DNA of 64,000 nt. Origin: Nonomuraea jiangxiensis. Its GTDB lineage: Bacteria > Actinomycetota > Actinomycetes > Streptosporangiales > Streptosporangiaceae. The stretch spans positions 62,001 to 126,000 of the forward strand of contig NZ_FNDJ01000024.1 in the NCBI RefSeq assembly GCF_900099965.1, written 5' to 3'. Positions 43,301 to 51,506 of the stretch are shown in pieces. The position numbers and the translations under genes are program-made. The notes beneath the pieces were generated by a model, which was given only the letters and a program-made list of their open reading frames with translations, had not been told where the DNA came from and made no database searches. Each line of letters starts with the position of its first letter. Position 1 is the stretch's first letter.

Positions 43301-43936
43301 GAGCAGGTCGGCGCGTACTTCCCGCTCGATGTCGATGCCGTGGTCCATCAGCTCCAGGAAGTAGTTTTCCTTCCCGAAGATCTCCTGGTATTCGCCGGCG
43401 GCCTTGACCGCCTCGTCGTACTGGCCGAGCCGCAGCCGGGTCTGCACCACACCGGACGGGCAGCCGGTGGTGGCGATGATCCCCTCGGAGTACTGGGAGA
43501 TCAGCTCCTGGTCCATGCGGGGCTTGCCGTAGTAGCCCTCGAAGCTCGCCAGCGAGGAGAGACGGAACAGGTTGCTCAGCCCGGTCGCGTCCTTGGCCCA
43601 CATCGTCATGTGGGTGTACCGGCCGCCGCCGGAGACGTCCTTGCCACCTTCGGCGTCAGCGACGCCGGTCTCCGCGCGGGAGCCCCAGAAGACGGGCTTC
43701 TTGAAGAACCGGGACGCGGGCGCCACGTACGCCTCGATACCGATGATCGGCTTGACCGGGGAGCCCGCCGCGACCTTCTGGAACTCGTACGCACCGAACA
43801 TGTTGCCGTGGTCGCTCATGGCGATCGCCGGCATCCCCAGCCGCTCGGCCTCCTTGAACAGCGGCTTCAGCTTCGCCGCGCCGTCCAGCATGCTGTACTC
43901 GGTGTGCACGTGCAGGTGCACGAACGACTTGCTCAC
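40382..43936 (-). CDS. dnaE: DNA polymerase III subunit alpha
   Basis: 1184 residues, GTG start at 43936 with a G-rich ribosome binding site. The PHP domain opens with SFVHLHVHTEYSMLDGAAKLKPLF. The C-family polymerase core includes GPGRGSATGSIVAYATRITELDPLEHGLLFERFLNPERINPPDVDLDFDD with the catalytic acidic residues, KMDFLGLRNLGIIDHA and ALYRPGPM. Near the C-terminus are a helix-hairpin-helix, an OB fold (VQVSGLVTKVDRRVNKAGNTWAILTVEDMDA) and a tail for clamp or tau contact. The length is normal for replicative DnaE1; the imuA-imuB context of DnaE2 is absent. Confidence 0.97.
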   Translation of the reverse strand: MSKSFVHLHVHTEYSMLDGAAKLKPLFKEAERLGMPAIAMSDHGNMFGAYEFQKVAAGSPVKPIIGIEAYVAPASRFFKKPVFWGSRAETGVADAEGGKDVSGGGRYTHMTMWAKDATGLSNLFRLSSLASFEGYYGKPRMDQELISQYSEGIIATTGCPSGVVQTRLRLGQYDEAVKAAGEYQEIFGKENYFLELMDHGIDIEREVRADLLKLAKQLNIPLLVTNDSHYVTEDQADAHDSLLCVGVGKNKDDPNRFRFNGSGYYLKPADEMYALFPELPEACDNTLLVAEMIGDYGDVFAQVDRMPDYPDVPEGETQESWLRKEVERGLVMRYGDPVPAEVMERYETEMKVIGPMGFSSYFLVVADICKYARDNGIAVGPGRGSATGSIVAYATRITELDPLEHGLLFERFLNPERINPPDVDLDFDDRQRDRMVAYVTQKYGSEYTAQVNTFGTIKAKAAVKDASRILGYPFAMGDKITKAMPPDVMGKGVPLSDIFNQDHPRYNEGTELRALYENDPDVKKVIDTGRGIEGLIRGTGVHAAAVILSSTPLLDLIPMHMRDKDGVVITGFDYPSCEEMGLVKMDFLGLRNLGIIDHAIQIIKQNRGIELDTLTMPLDDAKTYQLLARGDTLGVFQLDGGPMRSLLKLMEPTRFEDIAAVLALYRPGPMAANAHTNYAHRKNGRQDIEPIHPELKEALEPILGPTFHLLVYQEQIMAVARELAGYTLGGADLLRRAMGKKKKEILDAEFANFQKGMRGNGYSDQSIQALWDVMLPFSGYAFNKSHTAGYGLVAYWTAYLKANYPAEYMAALLTSVGDDKDKAAVYLAECRKMGIRVLPPDVNDSQLDFVAVGDTEVRFGMGAVRNVGENVVEGIVKARTEKGRFTDFNDFLGKVPLTACNKRVIESLIKAGAYDSLEHPRKGLLMVHEQAVDSVIDIKKNEAHGQDSLFGGLADDGDEQVFSIAIPDGEWDKKTKLDFEREMLGLYVSDHPLAGAERLLARNRDTTIVDLLDSGRDDRGDVQVSGLVTKVDRRVNKAGNTWAILTVEDMDAAVECLFFPRNYELYGPELRPDIVVSVRGQINNRDGAISVFAQEMSLIDVSGVNSEAGAPITLMLREERITPSLLEELRQVLATHQGQVPLHINVRRPAGKVMVMALPDWPVNAAPSFAADIKALLGPESLAL

Positions 43937-44108
43937 CCAATCCCCCAACTCCCGGCAGCCCAGATCTTCGCTTGAGCTTATTGCTTCTTCTGTGGCTCTT
44001 GAGGCGCGGCGCCGAGGGGCGGGCAGGTTGTTGCCAGGCTGTTGCCGACGCTCCGTCACACCGGCGCTGACCTGCGAATACGTCCTGGGCCCCGCCGGTC
44101 ACGCAGGG

Positions 44109-45077
44109 CTACGGAGTGACGTCAGAGGCCGCGGCCACGAGGCGTTCGCCGAAGGCGCGGCACGCCCGGGTGAAGTCCGTGCCCGCGCTGATCCGGAAGT
44201 CCGCGTCCAGGAAGGCGAGGTTGAGCACCAGCCACTGCCAGGAGTCCAGCGCCAGGCCGACCTCCGTCCGCCGGTCGCTCAGAGCGTGGATCTCGGCGTC
44301 CTCGAACTTCAGGGCGTCCATCACGTTCGCCGCGGGCGCCTCGACCACCAGCCGTACGGTCTGCTTGCCCCTGTTCATTCCCTGCCGCAGGTATTCCGCG
44401 GCCGACCCGGCGGGCAGCGGTCGCGGCACGTAGCGGTCCCCGGTCCGCGCCGGGCCGCTGACCCGGTCGAGGCGGAACACCCGCCAGTCCTGGCGGTCGA
44501 GGTCCCAGGCCAGCAGATACCAGCGCATGAGGTGGTGAACCTGCCGGTACGGCTCGACCCGCCGGTTCGTGCGCTCACCCCGGGCGTTCAGGTAGGCGAA
44601 CGCCACCGTCTCGTGCCGGGCGATGGCCTCGGCGAAGGCGCCGAGCCGTTCGGCGGCCACGCCCGGCGCCTGCTGCGGACTGGCCTCCAGGCTGGCGCGG
44701 ACGGCCACCACGCGGGGACGGAGCCGGGCGGGCAGGAACTGGTCGAGCTTGCCGTACGCGCGGGTCGCGGCGGCGTCGACCCCGCCTTCCGCGGACGGCC
44801 CGGTGGCGGCGAGCGAGGCGAGCGCGAGGAGGGTGGCCACCGCCTCGTCGTCGTCCAGGACGAGCGGCGGCATGCTGCGGCCCGCGGCGAGCCGGTAGAA
44901 GCCCCCGGGCCCCGGCTGGGTCTCCACCGGATATCCGTAGCCGCGCAGCCGGTCGATGTCCCGGCGCAACGTTCGGGGGCTGACCCCCAGGCGCCGGGTC
45001 AGCTCCTCCCCGCTGAACGGCCGGCCGGCCTGCAGGATCGACAGCAGGGCCAGCATGCGCTCGGTGACGTCCGCCAT
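44109..45077 (-). CDS. HTH-WYL family transcriptional regulator
   Basis: 322 residues, ATG at 45077. The N-terminal DeoR-like HTH reads MLALLSILQAGRPFSGEELTRRLGVSPRTLRRDIDRLRGYGYPVETQPGPGGFYRLAAG. The WYL domain follows with VEPYRQVHHLMRWYLLAWDLDRQDWRVFRLDR, where W-Y-L is the ligand-facing motif, and a WCX C-terminus. WYL proteins sense nucleic acid fragments or small ligands and often control DNA-damage or defence genes. It is divergent from a UvrA-like gene with 63 bp between them and an inverted repeat in the gap. GAGAAT lies 7 bases before the start, so it may be leaderless. Confidence 0.92.
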   Translation of the reverse strand: MADVTERMLALLSILQAGRPFSGEELTRRLGVSPRTLRRDIDRLRGYGYPVETQPGPGGFYRLAAGRSMPPLVLDDDEAVATLLALASLAATGPSAEGGVDAAATRAYGKLDQFLPARLRPRVVAVRASLEASPQQAPGVAAERLGAFAEAIARHETVAFAYLNARGERTNRRVEPYRQVHHLMRWYLLAWDLDRQDWRVFRLDRVSGPARTGDRYVPRPLPAGSAAEYLRQGMNRGKQTVRLVVEAPAANVMDALKFEDAEIHALSDRRTEVGLALDSWQWLVLNLAFLDADFRISAGTDFTRACRAFGERLVAAASDVTP

Positions 45078-45101
45078 GCCCGGAATTCTCGCAGTAAATG
45101 C

Positions 45102-45121
45102 GGTCAGGATGTGACCACATC
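45102..45121. promoter_or_regulatory. Overlapping dyads between the WYL regulator and uvrA-like genes
   Basis: GATGTG-AC-CACATC (45108-45121) is a perfect 6-2-6 palindrome, and GGTCA-N5-TGACC (45102-45116) overlaps it. They lie 20-40 bp before both start codons, in the position expected for a shared operator bound by the WYL protein. Confidence 0.6.
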
Positions 45122-45140
45122 TCCTCGTAGTCTCGCCGTC

Positions 45141-47384
45141 ATGACGGAGCGAACCATCACCCTGCGCCAGGTCCGTACGAACAATCTGGCCGGCCTGGAC
45201 GTGGACATCCCGCGCAACCGGCTGGTCGTCTTCGTCGGCGTCTCCGGCTCGGGCAAGTCGTCGCTGGTGTACGACACGATCGCCGCCGAGGCGGGCAACC
45301 AGCTCAACGAGACGTTCCCGCCGTTCATCAGGAACCGGCTGCCGAAATGGACCCGCCCGGACGTCGAGCACGCCGGCGGCCTCACCCCGGTGATCGTCAT
45401 CGACCAGCGGCGGATCGGCGGCAACGCCCGCTCGACGGTCGGCACCATCACGGACGCCTGGACGTACCTGCGCCTGCTGTTCTCCCGGCTGAGCAGGCCC
45501 CACGTGGGCGACTCCAACCACTTCTCCTTCAACGACCGCGCCGGCATGTGCCCCACCTGCTCCGGCCTCGGGGAGGTGGTGGTCAGCGCCGTCGACCGCT
45601 TCCTGGACCTGGACAGGTCCCTCGCCGAGGGCGCCATCCTGCTCCCCGGCTTCGTCAACGGCGGCTACTGGTACGGCCAGTACGCCGACATCGGCGTCTT
45701 CGACCCCCGCACCCCCCTGCGGGACTGGAGCCCGGCCCAACGCGAGGCCCTGCTGTACGGCGGGGAGGCGGCGGCCGGGCTGGGCCTCAAGCTCCCCAAG
45801 GAGTACAAGGGCCTGGTCGAGCACTTCGAACGCATCTACCTGCACACCTCCGCCGACCTGTCCGAGCGCAAACAGGAGGCCATCCGCCGGTTCACCGAGG
45901 CCGAGACCTGCCCGGAGTGCGCCGGCGACCGGCTGAACAAGGCCGCCAGGACGGCCACCGTGCTCGACCGCACCATCGGCGAGCTGTCCCGGATGGAGAT
46001 CACCGACCTCGTCCATCACGTCCGCGCGATCACCTCACCCCAGGTCGCCCCGGCGGTCGCCGCGTTGACGGCCCGGCTGGAGGCGATGATCACGATCGGG
46101 CTCGGCTACCTGACGCTCTCCCGGGCGACCACGACCCTGTCCGGCGGGGAGTCGCAGCGCGTCAAGACGGTCAAGCACCTCGGATCCAGCCTCACCGAGA
46201 TGACGTACGTGGTGGACGAGCCGACCGTGGGACTGCACCCCACGGACGTGGAGTCCATGATCGAGCTGCTGGAGCGGCTGCGCGACCGGGGCAACAACGT
46301 CCTGGTCGTCGAGCACGACCCGGCCGTCATGGCACGCGCGGACCAGATCATCGAGATCGGGCCCGCCGCCGGGGCCGCCGGCGGACGGCTCGTGTTCCAG
46401 GGCACCTATCCCCTGCTCAAGGACGCCGACACGCCGACCGGACGCGCGCTGGGCCGGCACCGGCCGGTCAAGCGGGCCCCCCGTACCGCGACCGGCGACG
46501 TCGTCATCGCCGACGCCGCCCGCAACAACCTGCGGAACGTGACCGTGCGGATCCCCGCCGGCGTGATGACCGTGCTCACCGGCGTCGCCGGCTCCGGCAA
46601 GTCCAGCCTCGCCGACGAACTGGTGGCCCAGCACGACGCGATCGTGATCGACCAGCGGCCGGTCAGCACCAACCGGCGCTCCACCCCGATCACCTACACG
46701 GGCGTCGCCCCGGCGATCCGCAAGCTGTTCGCCCGGCACAACAACGTCCCGGCCGGCCTGTTCAGCGCCAACTCCGACGGCGCCTGCCCCGACTGCGACG
46801 GGCTCGGGGTCATCCACACCGACCTCGCCTTCATGGACGGCCACGAGGTCGTCTGCGAGACCTGCCAGGGCCGCCGGTTCACCCCGGAGGTCCTCGCCCT
46901 CACCGTGAACGGCCTGTCCATCGCCGACGTCAACGACCTGACCATCGACCAGGCCATCACCCAGCTGCCCGACGCGGGCATCGCCCGCGCGCTGGGCCGG
47001 CTGGCCGCCGTCGGCCTGGACTACCTGCGCCTGGGGCAGTCTCTGAGCACGCTGTCCGGCGGGGAGTGCCAGCGGGTCAAGATCGCCAAGGAGCTGCGCA
47101 GCGCGGAGCGGCCCACCACGTACGTGCTCGACGAGCCCACGACCGGGCTGCACCTGACCGACATCGAGACGTTCCTGCACGTCCTCGACGAATTGGTCGA
47201 GCAGGGCCACACAGTCGTCGTGATCGAGCACAACCTGGACGTCATCCGCCAGGCCGACTGGCTGATCGACCTCGGCCCGGGGCCCGGCAAGCACGGCGGG
47301 AGCATCCTGTACGAAGGCCACGTCGCCGGCTACACCGGCCGGGACACCCCCACCTGCCAGGCCCTCACCCGAGCCGGCCGATGA
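45141..47384 (+). CDS. UvrA paralogue (short, class II type) ABC ATPase
   Basis: 747 residues against about 950 for housekeeping UvrA. Two ABC modules: Walker A GVSGSGKSS (about 33) and GVAGSGKSS (about 480); signatures LSGGESQRVK and LSGGECQRVK; Walker B VVDEPTVGLHP and VLDEPTTGLHL. The second module keeps the zinc finger CPDC-N19-CETC; the first keeps single C-P-x-C pairs. The UvrB-binding region is shortened. Such paralogues are linked to drug self-resistance (DrrC) or DNA-binding protection rather than core excision repair. TAGTCT lies 7 bases before the ATG with no ribosome binding site, so a leaderless mRNA is likely. Divergent from the WYL regulator and followed 30 bp later by a hydrolase gene. 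Confidence 0.92.
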   Translation: MTERTITLRQVRTNNLAGLDVDIPRNRLVVFVGVSGSGKSSLVYDTIAAEAGNQLNETFPPFIRNRLPKWTRPDVEHAGGLTPVIVIDQRRIGGNARSTVGTITDAWTYLRLLFSRLSRPHVGDSNHFSFNDRAGMCPTCSGLGEVVVSAVDRFLDLDRSLAEGAILLPGFVNGGYWYGQYADIGVFDPRTPLRDWSPAQREALLYGGEAAAGLGLKLPKEYKGLVEHFERIYLHTSADLSERKQEAIRRFTEAETCPECAGDRLNKAARTATVLDRTIGELSRMEITDLVHHVRAITSPQVAPAVAALTARLEAMITIGLGYLTLSRATTTLSGGESQRVKTVKHLGSSLTEMTYVVDEPTVGLHPTDVESMIELLERLRDRGNNVLVVEHDPAVMARADQIIEIGPAAGAAGGRLVFQGTYPLLKDADTPTGRALGRHRPVKRAPRTATGDVVIADAARNNLRNVTVRIPAGVMTVLTGVAGSGKSSLADELVAQHDAIVIDQRPVSTNRRSTPITYTGVAPAIRKLFARHNNVPAGLFSANSDGACPDCDGLGVIHTDLAFMDGHEVVCETCQGRRFTPEVLALTVNGLSIADVNDLTIDQAITQLPDAGIARALGRLAAVGLDYLRLGQSLSTLSGGECQRVKIAKELRSAERPTTYVLDEPTTGLHLTDIETFLHVLDELVEQGHTVVVIEHNLDVIRQADWLIDLGPGPGKHGGSILYEGHVAGYTGRDTPTCQALTRAGR

Positions 47385-47414
47385 GTTTCCGGGGCTCCGG
47401 CGGTCATCACGGTC

Positions 47415-48074
47415 ATGACGACCTTCGCTCTCATCCATGGTGGCGGCGGAAGTGCCTTCGACTGGCACCTCCTCGAAGCCGAGCTCCGCGATCGCGGGCA
47501 CGACGTGGTCGCGGTGGACCTGCCCATGTCCGACCCGCGGGCAGGGCTCTGGGACTACGCGGACACCGTCGTACGGGCGGCGGAAGGGCGGCGGCCGCTC
47601 GTCGTGGTGGCCCACTCGTGGGGCGGCTTCGTCGGCCCGCTCGTCTGCGTACGCGCGGGCGCCGCCGCTCTGGTCCTGGTGACCGCGATGATCCCGAGCC
47701 CCGGCGAGACCCCCGACGACTGGTGGGAACGCAGTGGCCGGCCCCCGTCCGCCATCGACGACGAGCACGAGCTCTACCTGCACGACGTCCCGCCCGAGCT
47801 GGCCGAGCGGGTGCTGGCCCACGACGGGGCGCTCGCCGCGAACATGAACATGGACCGGGTGGGCCGCGAGCCGTGGCCGCTGCCGGCCTGGCCGGACGTC
47901 CCGACGCGATACCTGCTCTGCCACGACGACCGCCTGTTCACCCCCGAATTCGTACGCCGGCACGTCAAGGAACGGCTCGGCATCACCCCGGACGAGATGC
48001 CCGGCAGCCACATGGTGATGCTGTCGCGACCAGGCGAGCTGGCCAATTACCTGATTTCCATAGATATTCCTTGA
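47415..48074 (+). CDS. Alpha/beta hydrolase (EstC/salicylate-esterase-like)
   Basis: 219 residues, ATG at 47415. The fold opens with TFALIHGGGGSAFDWHLLEAELRDRGHDVVAVDLP, with the oxyanion motif HGGGG-like, followed by the nucleophile elbow VVAHSWGGFVG (Ser), and a C-terminal catalytic His in PGSHMVMLSRP with an upstream Asp in LLCHDDRLFTPEF. The size and H-S-W-G-G match the plant salicylate-binding-protein/methylesterase-like group common in actinomycetes. It starts 30 bp after the UvrA-like gene and may be co-transcribed. The substrate is unknown. Confidence 0.87.
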   Translation: MTTFALIHGGGGSAFDWHLLEAELRDRGHDVVAVDLPMSDPRAGLWDYADTVVRAAEGRRPLVVVAHSWGGFVGPLVCVRAGAAALVLVTAMIPSPGETPDDWWERSGRPPSAIDDEHELYLHDVPPELAERVLAHDGALAANMNMDRVGREPWPLPAWPDVPTRYLLCHDDRLFTPEFVRRHVKERLGITPDEMPGSHMVMLSRPGELANYLISIDIP

Positions 48075-48100
48075 CACGAATATTCTTCGCGAAGAATACT
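48071..48100 (+). promoter_or_regulatory. Promoter with embedded perfect 18-bp palindrome
   Basis: Consensus TTGACA (48071-48076) and AATACT (48095-48100), spaced 18 bp. The palindrome TATTCTTCGCGAAGAATA (48081-48098) fills the spacer and covers the -10. The start codon at 48108 is 7 bases past the -10, indicating a leaderless, autorepressed transcript of the ArsR-SRPBCC gene. Confidence 0.85.
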
Positions 48101-48107
48101 TCTCTTC

Positions 48108-48965
48108 ATGGATGAACTCCTCACCGCACTTGCCGACCCGGCCCGCTGGCGGCTGCTGAGCCTGCTGGCCGAGCGGCCCCATCCGGTCGGCGCCCTAGCC
48201 GAGCTCGCCGAGGCCCGCCAGCCGCAGACGACCAAGCACCTGCAAACCCTTGAGCGGGCCGGCCTGGTCACCTCCCAGCGCACCGGCCAGCGCCGCATCT
48301 ACGCGCTCCAGCCCGGTCCCCTGCGTGACCTGGCGACCGCGCTCAACGGGCTCGCCGACGCCGCGGAACAGGCCGGCGGCCTGCACGAGACCTACAAGCG
48401 CTACGGGCTCAAACTCGAAGCGGAGCGGCGCGCCGCGAACGAGCCGGGGTGGGCCGACGGCCGTACGTTCAGGTTCCAGCGCTCCCTGGGAGTGCGCCCC
48501 GAGCTGGTCTGGCGCCACCTGACCGAGACCTCCCTGCTCACCCGCTGGTGGACGTCCCACGACCTGCGCGTCTCGGAGCTCGTGTTCGAGGCGCGGCCGG
48601 GTGGGCGGATCGTCCAGGAATACCGCGATCGCCACGACGTCGACGGCTCCGATCCGGTGGCCGGGCGCGCGGAGGGGGTCGTCGACGACGTACGCCCCGG
48701 CGAGCGCCTCGCCTACCGGCTCTCCCCGCAGCTTCCCGGCGGCGGCCGCGCCTTCACCTCCCACGCGGACTTCGGCCTGCGGCCCTCCGACACCGGCACG
48801 GACCTCGACGTGCACTTCCGAGTGACCGACAGCACGGTCGAATCCGCCGACTTCATCGCGGGCCTCGAGATCGGCTTCGGCCAGAGCCTGGACAAGCTCG
48901 AAGCGGCCCTGGCCGAGGATCCCGAGAGCCCCGGACCCGACACCGACCCGAGGAACACGCAGTGA
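48108..48965 (+). CDS. ArsR-type HTH fused to SRPBCC (AHSA1) domain
   Basis: 285 residues. ArsR-like winged helix at 1-85: MDELLTALADPARWRLLSLLAERPHPVGALAELAEARQPQTTKHLQTLERAGLVTSQRTGQRRIYAL. An SRPBCC/AHSA1 domain at about 120-275 follows: RTFRFQRSLGVRPELVWRHLTETSLLTRWWTS, then FEARPGGRIVQEY and GEIGF-like GLEIGFGQSLDKLEAAL. No ArsR metal cysteines, so the ligand is probably a hydrophobic small molecule bound in the SRPBCC cavity; such fusions occur repeatedly in actinobacteria. It overlaps the next gene by 4 bp (GTGA), so a ligand-regulated two-gene operon is likely. Confidence 0.9.
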   Translation: MDELLTALADPARWRLLSLLAERPHPVGALAELAEARQPQTTKHLQTLERAGLVTSQRTGQRRIYALQPGPLRDLATALNGLADAAEQAGGLHETYKRYGLKLEAERRAANEPGWADGRTFRFQRSLGVRPELVWRHLTETSLLTRWWTSHDLRVSELVFEARPGGRIVQEYRDRHDVDGSDPVAGRAEGVVDDVRPGERLAYRLSPQLPGGGRAFTSHADFGLRPSDTGTDLDVHFRVTDSTVESADFIAGLEIGFGQSLDKLEAALAEDPESPGPDTDPRNTQ

Positions 48966-49564
48966 CAGATCAGACCGGCGGCCGCAGGGTCGTCACCAAC
49001 ATGGCGCTCTCCCTCGACGGCCGCTACGCCGCGCCGAGCGCCCCCGAGGACATGGGCTGGGTGATGCCGTACGCGGTCACCGACGTCGCCCGCGACCATT
49101 TGACCAGCCTCGTGGAGACGGCGACGACCGTCCTGCTCGGGCGGGTCAACGCCGAGGGCTTCCTCGGCTTCTGGCCCACCGTCATCGGCATGGAGGGGGC
49201 CGATCCGCGCGACGAGGGCTTCGCGAAGTGGCTCGTCGACGCCGACAAGGTGGTCCTCTCCTCCACGCTGCGTGAGGCGCCGTGGGAGCGTACGACGATC
49301 GCCGACAGACCGGCCGCCGAGGTGGTGGCGGACCTCAAGGCGACCGAGGGCGGCGACATTCTCGTGCTCTCCAGCGCGAGCGTCATCAAGGCACTGCTGG
49401 CGGCCGACCGGGTCGACCGGCTGGCCCTGACGATCTTCCCGGTGTTCCTCGGCGGCGGGCCGCGCCTGTTCGACGACGGCCTGCCCCCGGGGCAGTGGGC
49501 GCTCGCCGGCCAGACCGCCGGCGAGCACGGCACGCTGGCGCTCGTCTACGACCGGGTCCGCTGA
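48962..49564 (+). CDS. Dihydrofolate reductase-like (RibD C-terminal type) protein
   Basis: 200 residues from the GTG at 48962, overlapping the ArsR-SRPBCC stop. RibD/DHFR fold: VTNMALSLDGRYAAPSAPEDMGWVMPYAV, then TATTVLLGRVNAEGFLGFWPTV, KVVLSSTL, GGDILVLSSASVIKALLAADRVDRLALTIFPVFLGGGPRLFDDG. These DHFR-like proteins are NADPH-dependent reductases of unknown substrate and are often paired with ArsR-SRPBCC regulators. Ends 9 bp before the convergent P450. Confidence 0.88.
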   Translation: MTDQTGGRRVVTNMALSLDGRYAAPSAPEDMGWVMPYAVTDVARDHLTSLVETATTVLLGRVNAEGFLGFWPTVIGMEGADPRDEGFAKWLVDADKVVLSSTLREAPWERTTIADRPAAEVVADLKATEGGDILVLSSASVIKALLAADRVDRLALTIFPVFLGGGPRLFDDGLPPGQWALAGQTAGEHGTLALVYDRVR

Positions 49565-49573
49565 GCCGGATCC

Positions 49574-50743
49574 TCATCGCCGACCGGCGGTGCGGACGGG
49601 CAGCGAGGTCAGTGCCCGCCTCAGGCCGGGCTGCCAGCCCAGGTCCGAGGCGGGCACGGCCGGCGCGAGCCCGGGAAACCGGTCGAACAGGGTGGTGAGG
49701 GCGATCTGGGTCTCCGCCCGGGCGAGCGCGGCGCCCAGGCAGTAGTGGATGCCGTGGCCGAAGCCCAGGTGAGCGTTGTCGGGGCGGCGCGGGTCGAGCA
49801 CGTCGGGGCGGTCGAAGCGGCGCGGGTCCCGGTTCGCCGCCGCGTACACCACCTGCACCGCCTCCCCCGCCGGGATGGTCACGCCGCCGATCTCCACGGG
49901 TTCGAGCGTGTACCGCAGGACGGCGATCTCGGCGGGCCCGCTGTAGCGCACGAACTCCTCCACGGCGTCGGAGATCTCGCCGAGCTCGTACGAGCGGGTG
50001 AGCAGCAGCCAGACGCTCTGGCTGATCAGGCTCACGGTGGTCTCGTGACCGGCGACCAGGATGCTGATCGACATCGAGATCAGCTCCTCGTCGCTGAGCC
50101 GGTCCCCGTCCTCCTCCAGCACCCTGACCAGCCCGGACAGCAGGTCGTCCGCCGGGGCGGCCCGCTTGTCCGCGATCAGGCCGGCCATGTAGCCGACCAG
50201 GCCCCTGGCACCCTCCGCGACCCTGTCCAGGTCGGGGTCGCCCAGCCCCGCGGCCCAGGACCGCCAGGTTTCCCGGTCCGCCGCCGGCACGCCAAGCAGC
50301 TCGCCGATGACCCGGATCGGCAGCGGGTAGGCGTACCGCTCGATCAGATCGAACTCCTCCGGCAGCCCGGCCAGCAGTTCCTCGGCGATCCCCTGGATAC
50401 GCGGGCGCAGCCGTTCGACCCTGCGGGCGGTGAACTCGCGCGACACCAGCCGGCGCAACCGGGTGTGGTCCGGCGGGTCGTACGCACCCAGCGTACGCAT
50501 CAGATACGGCGCCACGTCCGCGGGCAGTCCGGCGGCCGCGGCCACGTCGATCTTGGACTGGCGGGCGAGGTCGCTGCTGAAGCGCGGATCGGTCAGCACC
50601 GCCACGCTCTCGGGATGGCCGGTCACCAGCCAGACGGGCGTTCCGTCCAGGTAGGTACCCCGGCTGACCGGCCCGTCCTCGGCCAGTCCCGCCAGGAACG
50701 CGTCCCGGTCGGGAGCGGTCAGCAGTCCGGCGATGTCGCTCAT
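49574..50743 (-). CDS. Cytochrome P450
   Basis: 389 residues, ATG at 50743 with GGGGGA six bases upstream. I-helix ILVAGHETTVSL (acid-alcohol pair as E-T), K-helix E-x-x-R as VEEFVR, and heme loop LGFGHGIHYCLGAALARAE. N-terminal GTPVWLVTGHPESVAVLTDPRFSSDL and C-helix PPDHTRLRRLVSREF are typical of soluble class I enzymes. It lies 64 bp downstream of a TetR gene in the same direction; the two are probably one operon, with TetR controlling the P450. The electron partner and substrate are unknown. Confidence 0.93.
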   Translation of the reverse strand: MSDIAGLLTAPDRDAFLAGLAEDGPVSRGTYLDGTPVWLVTGHPESVAVLTDPRFSSDLARQSKIDVAAAAGLPADVAPYLMRTLGAYDPPDHTRLRRLVSREFTARRVERLRPRIQGIAEELLAGLPEEFDLIERYAYPLPIRVIGELLGVPAADRETWRSWAAGLGDPDLDRVAEGARGLVGYMAGLIADKRAAPADDLLSGLVRVLEEDGDRLSDEELISMSISILVAGHETTVSLISQSVWLLLTRSYELGEISDAVEEFVRYSGPAEIAVLRYTLEPVEIGGVTIPAGEAVQVVYAAANRDPRRFDRPDVLDPRRPDNAHLGFGHGIHYCLGAALARAETQIALTTLFDRFPGLAPAVPASDLGWQPGLRRALTSLPVRTAGRR

Positions 50744-50807
50744 GGTGTCCCCCGAACTACGGCCGGGTCGTGGTGGACGAATCGGGCCCGAACGCGACGG
50801 GTGAGGC

Positions 50808-51437
50808 TCATCGCGACCCCCGTTGCTTCCTGACCGCGTCCCAGGCCGACAGGGCGCGATCGTCGGTGAACAGCCCTCGGGTGAAGATCTCGATGCCGGC
50901 GCGGGAGTAACGCATCGTGGCGTCCATGTCGTGCACGTCCGACATGTCCAGCACCCTGGACAGGTGCCCGTCGAAGGCCAGCGGCGCCAGCAGCCACGTC
51001 ACGTAGATCGCGGCGCGCGCCCGCGGGTCGTCGCTCGGCCGCGCCCACCCCTCGGCCACGCCCTGCTCCAGCCACCGGCCGGTGACCTCGACGATCTCGT
51101 CGAACAGCGTCGCCGCCGCCGGCGTCCCGTCCAAGAACGCCCGCCCGAGATAGCGCCGCACCGGTGCGCCGGCCTCCAGCATCGCCGCCAGCCCGCCCGT
51201 GTCCTCCAGCGCCTCCACGCCGGGACCGCCGCGTATCAGCGAGATCACGTAGGCGTCGCACTCCTGGCGCAACCCCTCCTTGGTCCCGAAGTGGTGCAGG
51301 ACCAGGGCATGGGACACGCCGGCCCGCGCGGCGACCGCCCGCAGGCTCACCCGGTTGACGCCCTCGGTCCCGAACAGCTCCAGAGCCGCGTTCCTGATCC
51401 TGGCCCGCGCCGTCAGGTCATCCGTTTCTGACCGCAT
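50808..51437 (-). CDS. TetR family transcriptional regulator
   Basis: 209 residues from the ATG at 51437. HTH: RARIRNAALELFGTEGVNRVSLRAVAARAGVSHALVLHHFGTKEGLRQECDAYV (11-64). The C-terminal ligand domain (about 90-205) is divergent. The start has no ribosome binding site but a TAGCGT -10 lies exactly 7 bases upstream with TTGCCG 17 bp before it, so a leaderless message. It is followed by the P450 gene on the same strand. Confidence 0.92.
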   Translation of the reverse strand: MRSETDDLTARARIRNAALELFGTEGVNRVSLRAVAARAGVSHALVLHHFGTKEGLRQECDAYVISLIRGGPGVEALEDTGGLAAMLEAGAPVRRYLGRAFLDGTPAAATLFDEIVEVTGRWLEQGVAEGWARPSDDPRARAAIYVTWLLAPLAFDGHLSRVLDMSDVHDMDATMRYSRAGIEIFTRGLFTDDRALSAWDAVRKQRGSR

Positions 51438-51473
51438 GGTCAATACGCTAACCAAATGGTCAGCCTCCGGCAA
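51436..51473 (-). promoter_or_regulatory. TetR promoter and candidate operator
   Basis: On the minus strand, TTGCCG (51473-51468), a 17-bp spacer and TAGCGT (51450-51445), then 7 bases to ATG. Direct repeats ATGGTCA (51436, 51456) and a small ACCA/TGGT dyad (51451-51460) overlap the promoter, suggesting autorepression. Confidence 0.55.
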
Positions 51474-51506
51474 GACCGATCCCAGACGAACCCGCCGAGA
51501 ATCCGT

